Assembly (NCBI GenBank): GCA_031279925.1
Contig: JAITHQ010000084.1
Coordinates: 1-9,269 of the forward strand
DNA from: Treponema sp.
Lineage (GTDB): Bacteria; Spirochaetota; Spirochaetia; Treponematales; Breznakiellaceae
Direction of reading: 5' to 3'
Length of the DNA stretch: 9,269 nucleotides
The notes below the pieces were generated by a model, which made no database searches, was not told the DNA's origin, and worked only from the letters and a program-made list of their open reading frames with translations. Shown in pieces: positions 5,415 to 9,269 of this stretch; the first letter of the stretch is position 1, and the number at the start of each line of letters is the position of its first letter. Both the position numbers and the translations under genes were made by a program.

Positions 5415-6801
5415 AAAGGGCATAGCGCAGGCCGTGTTCTCTCCCCAAACAATGGGAATTTTTGTCTTGCTGCTTATTGTGCTTTCGTTTATTGCCGGGG
5501 CGGTGCGGCAGGAATTGGCGCTTACCCTTTCAGGCGCGGTGTTCCTTGCGCTGTGGGGATACTGCCTGCTTATGACGCTGCTCATTGCCCTGATGTATCG
5601 CCGCCGTGTGCGCCGCGTTTCGATTCAGGTAAGCCCCAGGGAAATCGCGGCAGGGGAAGAGTCCCAAATAGTATATACTGAAAATAACTGGACAAGCGGC
5701 AAACCAAATGCAGCCGTTCAGGTTACGCATAACGAAACGGCTGGCCGCATACGTCCGTTTTTTCAAATGCCAGGCGTTTTAATCCGCTGCCGCCTGCTCT
5801 TGTCCACCAAAGACATGCGCCGTATTCAGCGCGACTTTAACCCCCAGCCAATGCGCGGCGGAAAACCGGTTCCCCCCTTTGCCAGGCGGACGGAACCATT
5901 TGACGTACCGTTCCGTGGGGCTTATTTTTCCGCTTATGATGAATTCGCCGTTTTTGATGCGTTGGGTTTTTTTCGCTTTGCGTGGCGTATTCCCCACGCA
6001 AGCGGCGTCCGTCTTTTGGCAAGCCCGGCGGCGGCGGACGAGCCGCTTCCCCTGAATGCCCATGCCGGGGAATCGAACCGGCTGCCGGATTTTTCCTTTC
6101 AGCGTACCGATACGTTAATTGATCACCGCCCCTATGTTCCTGGCGACGATCCTCGCCGGATTAACTGGAAACTCTACGGCCACGGAGGCGAGTTGTTTGT
6201 CCGCGAAGGCGAGCGGGAGCCGCCGCCCCATTCCAATATTATCATTTTAATTGATACCGAATATGATCCCCTGCTGTACACCGCCTGCGCCGCCCGGCAG
6301 GGCATTGACCTGCTCTGTGAAAACGCCCTGGCCGCCGCGCTCGCCTCTGCCGAATCCGGCGCGGACGCATTGATTGGCTATACCGGCGGGAACGGAACCG
6401 GGGCCGGGTATCTGCACGGGAATTCCCCGGCGGAATTGGCAACCGCCCTGGCATGGCCTGCCGCGCTTCCCATGCCCGCCGGATCGGACTTGCCTGCCGC
6501 GCCGGAAGACCGGGGTATTCTTATTCTGGCCCTGCCCAGGGCAAGCGCCCAACCAACCGCCCTTGACCGCTTTTTGCGGGACTTTGCAAACCGCGTCTGT
6601 GAAAAAAAACAGAGCCAAGCCGCCGAGTTGGTTTTTTTGTATACAAGCGATTCCGCAAGCGGCGGCGATTCGGTCTTTAACGAGCGGGCCGCCGCCGCTG
6701 AAACCTGTGCCGTTATATGTAACCGAAGGCCCAATGTGAGGGCCAGGGCGATTGGGATACATAAAGGAAGCAGCCCCCGCCAAACAAACGCACAACGTTA
6801 A
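5383..6801 (+). CDS. DUF58-domain membrane-anchored protein
   Basis: A 472-residue protein of the DUF58 family, the usual partner of MoxR ATPases. Two hydrophobic segments (about 25-41 and 46-71) anchor it in the inner membrane, followed by a basic stretch and a long soluble region. The DUF58 signature is RPYVPGDDPRRINWKLY (249-265), continuing to LFVRE. A VWA-like segment follows (SNIIILIDTEYDPLLYTACA), but it has D-T-E-Y-D where metal-binding VWA domains have D-x-S-x-S, so a MIDAS metal site is not apparent. The start is probably TTG 5383, because GGGAGA (5371-5376) lies six bases upstream; ATG 5395 is the alternative and is 18 bases from that site. It overlaps moxR. No VWA, TPR or transglutaminase gene follows. 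The C-terminal 60 or so residues look disordered. Confidence 0.88.
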   Translation: MPESMESKQNEKGIAQAVFSPQTMGIFVLLLIVLSFIAGAVRQELALTLSGAVFLALWGYCLLMTLLIALMYRRRVRRVSIQVSPREIAAGEESQIVYTENNWTSGKPNAAVQVTHNETAGRIRPFFQMPGVLIRCRLLLSTKDMRRIQRDFNPQPMRGGKPVPPFARRTEPFDVPFRGAYFSAYDEFAVFDALGFFRFAWRIPHASGVRLLASPAAADEPLPLNAHAGESNRLPDFSFQRTDTLIDHRPYVPGDDPRRINWKLYGHGGELFVREGEREPPPHSNIIILIDTEYDPLLYTACAARQGIDLLCENALAAALASAESGADALIGYTGGNGTGAGYLHGNSPAELATALAWPAALPMPAGSDLPAAPEDRGILILALPRASAQPTALDRFLRDFANRVCEKKQSQAAELVFLYTSDSASGGDSVFNERAAAAETCAVICNRRPNVRARAIGIHKGSSPRQTNAQR

Positions 6802-6832
6802 GCCGTGCGGGTGAGTTAAACACCTCGTCCTG

Positions 6833-6862
6833 AACCTTGCGCGTGAGCGTTCGCAGAAGGTT
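6833..6862 (+). terminator. weak hairpin after the moxR-DUF58 operon
   Basis: AACCTTGCG (6833-6841) can pair with CGCAGAAGGTT (6852-6862), with a two-base bulge. The sequence after it is T-rich but not a clean T run. It may assist termination together with the C-rich, G-poor tract that follows. Confidence 0.3.
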
Positions 6863-6863
6863 G

Positions 6864-6945
6864 ATAATTTCTATCTATTTATTTTTATTATTTAATTACA
6901 CCCCCCCTCCCCCCCAAAAAAATACACCGCCACACACAAAAAAAC
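6864..6945 (+). other. G-depleted homopolymer tract, candidate Rho-loading region
   Basis: About 80 bases with almost no G on the plus strand: a T/A-rich half, then C7 (6901-6907), T, C7 (6909-6915), A7 (6916-6922), a CA-rich stretch and A7 (6938-6944). A transcript from the operon would be C-rich, G-poor and unstructured here, as Rho utilisation sites are. On the minus strand the two G7 runs could form a tight G-quadruplex. No gene is supported across it. Confidence 0.4.
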
Positions 6946-6956
6946 GGGAGAGATCG

Positions 6957-7040
6957 ATGGTTAAAACTGTCCAGCGGCCTGCCGATCCCCTGTTTTGGAA
7001 TACAGGGCATAAAACCATCAAAACAGGGTGGGAATCATAA
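6957..7040 (+). CDS. small ORF, 27 residues, unknown function
   Basis: An ATG at 6957 has GGGAGA (6946-6951) five bases upstream, one of the better ribosome binding sites in the window, and opens 27 codons ending in TAA. The peptide is basic with four Thr and two Trp (ends TGHKTIKTGWES), has no signal peptide or membrane span, and matches no family I know. An open frame extends back to 6837 through the homopolymer tract, but those residues are low complexity, so the short form is preferred. It lies between the moxR-DUF58 operon and thrS. The four Thr codons before thrS invite the idea of a leader peptide, but they are not consecutive as in classical attenuators. An inverted repeat spans most of its second half. 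Confidence 0.4.
   Translation: MVKTVQRPADPLFWNTGHKTIKTGWES
6988..7028 (+). repeat. 10-base inverted repeat with a competing inner arm
   Basis: CCCTGTTTTG (6988-6997) is perfectly complementary to CAAAACAGGG (7019-7028). The left arm can instead pair its CCCTGT with ACAGGG at 7002-7007. The two hairpins exclude each other. No T run follows, so it is not a simple terminator. It lies inside the 27-codon ORF. Confidence 0.5.
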
Positions 7041-7054
7041 ACGTAAGGAAAATA

Positions 7055-7096
7055 ATGAAGCACGAAGCGCAAGGTAAATATTTCAACTGTTCCTGA
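7055..7096 (+). CDS. possible 13-residue ORF
   Basis: ATG 7055 is preceded by AAGGAAA (7044-7050), four bases upstream, and opens 13 codons (MKHEAQGKYFNCS) to TGA. It follows the 27-codon ORF by 14 bases. Such a short frame could easily be chance. It is recorded because two tiny ORFs with ribosome binding sites lie in tandem. Confidence 0.15.
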   Translation: MKHEAQGKYFNCS

Positions 7097-7106
7097 TAAA
7101 ACAAAA

Positions 7107-7238
7107 CCTGGGCAATGCCGCTGGCATCACTAACCAGGGACATCTGTTGCTATCTTCCTTGATAGTTTTAACCTCATTATATCGCCTTTACGCCCTGGGG
7201 AATTTTCTGGTGTTTCTTGCCGGTTTCTGTTTCCCAGG
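7107..7238 (+). other. structured stretch upstream of thrS
   Basis: No gene seen. CCTGG (7107-7111) and CCAGG (7134-7138) enclose ATGCC-GCT-GGCAT (7115-7127), a nested stem. Further down CCTGGGGAA (7194-7202) can pair with TTTCCCAGG (7230-7238) with one G-U pair. Whether these are transcribed with thrS depends on the promoter: if transcription starts at the thrS ATG they are not in its mRNA. Confidence 0.3.
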
Positions 7239-7274
7239 CCCTCTTGATATTTACCCCGCGCTGTCTTTAAGGAA

Positions 7275-7303
7275 TAGACTTCGCCTTCAAGATATGCTAT
7301 CCT
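7275..7303 (+). promoter_or_regulatory. thrS promoter (TAGACT, 17 bases, TATCCT)
   Basis: TAGACT (7275-7280) and TATCCT (7298-7303) each match four of six consensus positions at the ideal 17-base spacing, ending five bases before the ATG. An overlapping TATGCT (7293-7298) is an alternative -10. No Shine-Dalgarno sequence precedes thrS. Confidence 0.45.
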
Positions 7304-7308
7304 GAATC

Positions 7309-9096
7309 ATGCCCGAAATTAACCAACAGCCTGAAAAGCTGGCCGTCAGCCAAGGGCTGACGATGATTCGCCACTCGGTTAGCCACATTATGGCCCAGGC
7401 CGTAACGAAACTTTTTCCCGGAACCAAAGTAGCCATTGGCCCTTCTATCGATAATGGCTTTTATTACGATTTTCTGCTGCCCCGGCCCATAAGCGCCGAA
7501 GATATTCCCGCCATTGAAGCGGAAATGAAAAATATAATTGACTCCCGGCAGGATTTTGTAAAGTTGACGGTAAGCCGGGAAGAGGCGTTACAACGTTTTG
7601 CGGGGGAGGAATTTAAACAAGAGTTGATTAACGATTTGCCCGCCGATGCTGAAATCACCATTTACGAAAACCGTGACAGTGAAGGTAAAACCCAATGGGC
7701 CGACCTGTGCCGGGGCCCCCATGTAGCCAACACCCGCGAGATTAATTCCGCAGCCTTTAAACTGCAAAGTATAGCCGGGGCCTACTGGCGCGGCGATGAA
7801 AACCGCCCTATGCTCACCCGCATTTACGGTACCGCCTGGGAAAATCCCAAAGACCTCAAGGCATATATTGCGTTTCTGGAAGAAGTTGAAAAACGCGACC
7901 ACCGCCGTGTAGGAAAGGAACTTGACCTCTATTCGATTCACGAGGAAGCCGGGGCCGGGCTTATTTACTGGCATCCCAATGGCGGCAGAATGCGCGTTGC
8001 CATCGAGGATTTTTGGCGTAGGGAACACTACCGCAACGGCTACGAAATTCTCTACACGCCGCACATCGGCAAAAGCTGGCTCTGGGAAACTTCCGGGCAT
8101 TTGGGTTTTTACAAGGGGAACATGTATTCGCCGATGGAAATTGACAAGCAGGACTACATCATCAAACCGATGAACTGTCCCTTCCATATTATGATTTATA
8201 AAAACAAGGGACGCAGCTACCGCGACCTGCCTTTGCGTTGGGCGGAACTTGGCACGGTATACCGTTACGAGCGCAGCGGTGTGCTGCACGGCCTCTTACG
8301 GGTGCGGGGCTTTACCCAGGACGACGCCCATATTTTCTGTACGCCGGAACAAATGGAGAGTGAGATTCTTGAAGTGCTGCGTTTTAGCCTTTCGCTGTGG
8401 AAGGTATTCGGCTTTAATGACATCAAGGCGTACCTGGCGACGAAGCCCGCTGAAAGCGTTGGCGAGCAGAGCCGCTGGGACGCCGCCCTTGAAAGCCTGC
8501 GTAAAGCGGTAGAGGCCGAAGGCTTGGATTACGAAATTGACGAGGGCGGCGGCGCGTTCTACGGCCCCAAAATCGATCTTAAAATAAAAGACGCCCTTGG
8601 CCGCGAATGGCAAATGACCACTATTCAATTTGATTTTAACGAGCCTGAACGCTTTGACATGACCTTTGTGGATGCAGACGGTCAGCACAAGCGCCCCTAC
8701 ATGGTACACCGCGCCCTGCTTGGTTCGCTGGAGCGTTTTTTCGGTGTGCTTATCGAACACTTTGGCGGCGCGTTCCCGGTGTGGATTGCCCCGGAACAAA
8801 TCGCCGTTATTCCCGTTGCCGAAAGTTTTAACGATTATGCGAAAAAAATCGCTGCCGAACTCAAGGCCCGCGACCTGCGGGTTTCCGTGGAACTGGGCGA
8901 TGCCCGTATGAATGCGAAAATCCGGGACTGCCAGAACCGGAAGATTCCCTACATGCTCGTAGTAGGCCAGCGCGAGGCCGACGGGGGAACGGTTTCGATT
9001 CGTTTGCGTAACGGCAGGCAGTTACCCGCCATGAAAATCGCGGATTTTGCCGCTTACGCGCTGGAAAAGGCAAACAGCCGCTCGCTGGAACTGTAG
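7309..9096 (+). CDS. thrS: threonyl-tRNA synthetase lacking the N-terminal TGS domain
   Basis: A 595-residue class II aminoacyl-tRNA synthetase that charges tRNA-Thr in the cytoplasm. The editing domain (about 20-190) keeps its metal-like site: H22 and H26 in HSVSH, C134 and H138 in CRGPH, so mischarged Ser-tRNA should be cleared. The catalytic core (about 200-485) has the zinc ligands C290 (MNCP), H341 (DDAH) and H467 (VHRA), motif 2 around YRYERSG (318-324) with R319, and motif 3 HRALLGSLERF (467-477) with R476. The anticodon-binding domain runs from about 490 to the end. Compared with E. coli (about 640 residues) the TGS domain at the front is missing; a TGA at 7303-7305 in frame shows this is not a mis-called start. 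Loss of TGS is known in some lineages and may be normal for spirochaetes. It is convergent with the fragment at 9125. Confidence 0.96.
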   Translation: MPEINQQPEKLAVSQGLTMIRHSVSHIMAQAVTKLFPGTKVAIGPSIDNGFYYDFLLPRPISAEDIPAIEAEMKNIIDSRQDFVKLTVSREEALQRFAGEEFKQELINDLPADAEITIYENRDSEGKTQWADLCRGPHVANTREINSAAFKLQSIAGAYWRGDENRPMLTRIYGTAWENPKDLKAYIAFLEEVEKRDHRRVGKELDLYSIHEEAGAGLIYWHPNGGRMRVAIEDFWRREHYRNGYEILYTPHIGKSWLWETSGHLGFYKGNMYSPMEIDKQDYIIKPMNCPFHIMIYKNKGRSYRDLPLRWAELGTVYRYERSGVLHGLLRVRGFTQDDAHIFCTPEQMESEILEVLRFSLSLWKVFGFNDIKAYLATKPAESVGEQSRWDAALESLRKAVEAEGLDYEIDEGGGAFYGPKIDLKIKDALGREWQMTTIQFDFNEPERFDMTFVDADGQHKRPYMVHRALLGSLERFFGVLIEHFGGAFPVWIAPEQIAVIPVAESFNDYAKKIAAELKARDLRVSVELGDARMNAKIRDCQNRKIPYMLVVGQREADGGTVSIRLRNGRQLPAMKIADFAAYALEKANSRSLEL

Positions 9097-9124
9097 CAAG
9101 CCAAATGCTCCGTTGTGGACATCT

Positions 9125-9269
9125 TCACTGCATGTTCAGTTCTATCCGTTCAATGATGTGGTCCTGATACACCTCGTCCAGTTCCACAAAATGGCCGCTC
9201 CAGCCCCATACCAGGACAATCAGGTTCCTGAACTGCGCAAAAGAGGCTGCGCCTTCTGCGAGATTTTCG
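9125..9269 (-). CDS. C-terminal fragment of a HepT/DUF86-like protein
   Basis: The last 47 residues of a minus-strand gene that enters from the right edge and stops at 9127-9125. The part ASFAQFRNLIV followed by ELDEVYQ resembles the end of HepT (DUF86) proteins, toxins or antitoxin-like RNases paired with MNT-type nucleotidyltransferases, where a FRN..VH.Y segment precedes a VD...VY segment. Here the R-x4-H-x-Y catalytic motif is not intact: after FRNLIV the residues are LVWGWSGHF, so the His and Tyr are either replaced or displaced by an insertion of about seven residues. The protein may be inactive or a diverged subgroup. It ends 28 bases from thrS, tail to tail. The partner gene, if any, is outside the window. 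Confidence 0.45.
   Translation of the reverse strand, partial: ENLAEGAASFAQFRNLIVLVWGWSGHFVELDEVYQDHIIERIELNMQ

Noticed and set aside
6247..6795. Long minus-strand open frames opposite the DUF58 gene
   Set aside because: They are antisense frames of a GC-rich gene with well-supported DUF58 motifs; their peptides are Gly/Arg-rich without family features.
6837..6956. N-terminal extension of the 27-codon ORF to 67 residues
   Set aside because: The extra residues come from homopolymer and CA-rich DNA, are low complexity, and ATG 6837 lacks a ribosome binding site.
7025..7033. AGGGTGGGA resembles the start of the T-box antiterminator signature, upstream of thrS
   Set aside because: The rest of the signature (ACCGCG) is absent, no specifier stem or terminator is visible, and the bases are explained as codons of the small ORF.
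1..9269. CRISPR arrays, tRNA or rRNA genes
   Set aside because: No regularly spaced repeats, cloverleaf-like sequences or rRNA signatures were seen on reading both strands; no dedicated scan could be run.

Overview
The window looks like the chromosome of a spirochaete, most likely a Treponema-related lineage of the termite-gut or environmental kind. This is inferred from gene content and style: GC near 50 %, a DUF2259-type secreted protein, a YmdB-type phosphodiesterase, a MoxR/DUF58 pair, a threonyl-tRNA synthetase without a TGS domain, and a fragment of a Gly/Asn/Thr-rich beta-helix surface protein. No single gene fixes the species.

Layout. The left edge (1-117, minus) is the end of an insertion sequence carrying the first 23 codons of an ISAs1-type transposase. 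A secreted DUF2259-like protein (220-921, minus) then diverges from a multi-span membrane protein of unknown function (1004-1837, plus). That gene runs tail-to-tail, with a 10-base gap, into a CTP-dependent lipid-kinase/cytidylyltransferase-fold membrane enzyme (1848-2504, minus). An AT-rich 289-base intergenic stretch with several dyads precedes the ymdB-like gene (2794-3642, plus).

The 827 bases from 3643 to 4469 hold no intact gene. They carry a frameshifted minus-strand beta-helix surface-protein remnant that ends in a textbook minus-strand terminator. The unit is bracketed by an exact 16-base inverted repeat (3677-3692 and 4391-4406). moxR (4470-5414) and a DUF58 gene (5383-6801) then overlap in one operon. 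The usual VWA/Bat or transglutaminase partners do not follow.

The next 507 bases (6802-7308) are noncoding or contain only tiny ORFs: a weak hairpin, an almost G-free homopolymer tract (C7-T-C7-A7), a 27-codon ORF with its own ribosome binding site and an internal dyad, and nested inverted repeats. thrS (7309-9096) follows. On the minus strand at the right edge (9125-9269) lies the C-terminus of a HepT/DUF86-like protein that appears to have lost its catalytic motif.

The most general signal is in the starts. Five of the genes that begin transcription units (1004, 2504 minus, 2794, 4470, 7309) have no Shine-Dalgarno sequence. Instead each has a TATAAT-like hexamer 3 to 15 bases before the ATG, which suggests leaderless or near-leaderless mRNAs. 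The DUF2259, DUF58, small-ORF and transposase starts have purine-rich Shine-Dalgarno sequences instead. The genes look like ordinary housekeeping and envelope functions interrupted by mobile or decaying accessory DNA at 1-117, 3677-4406 and 9125-9269.
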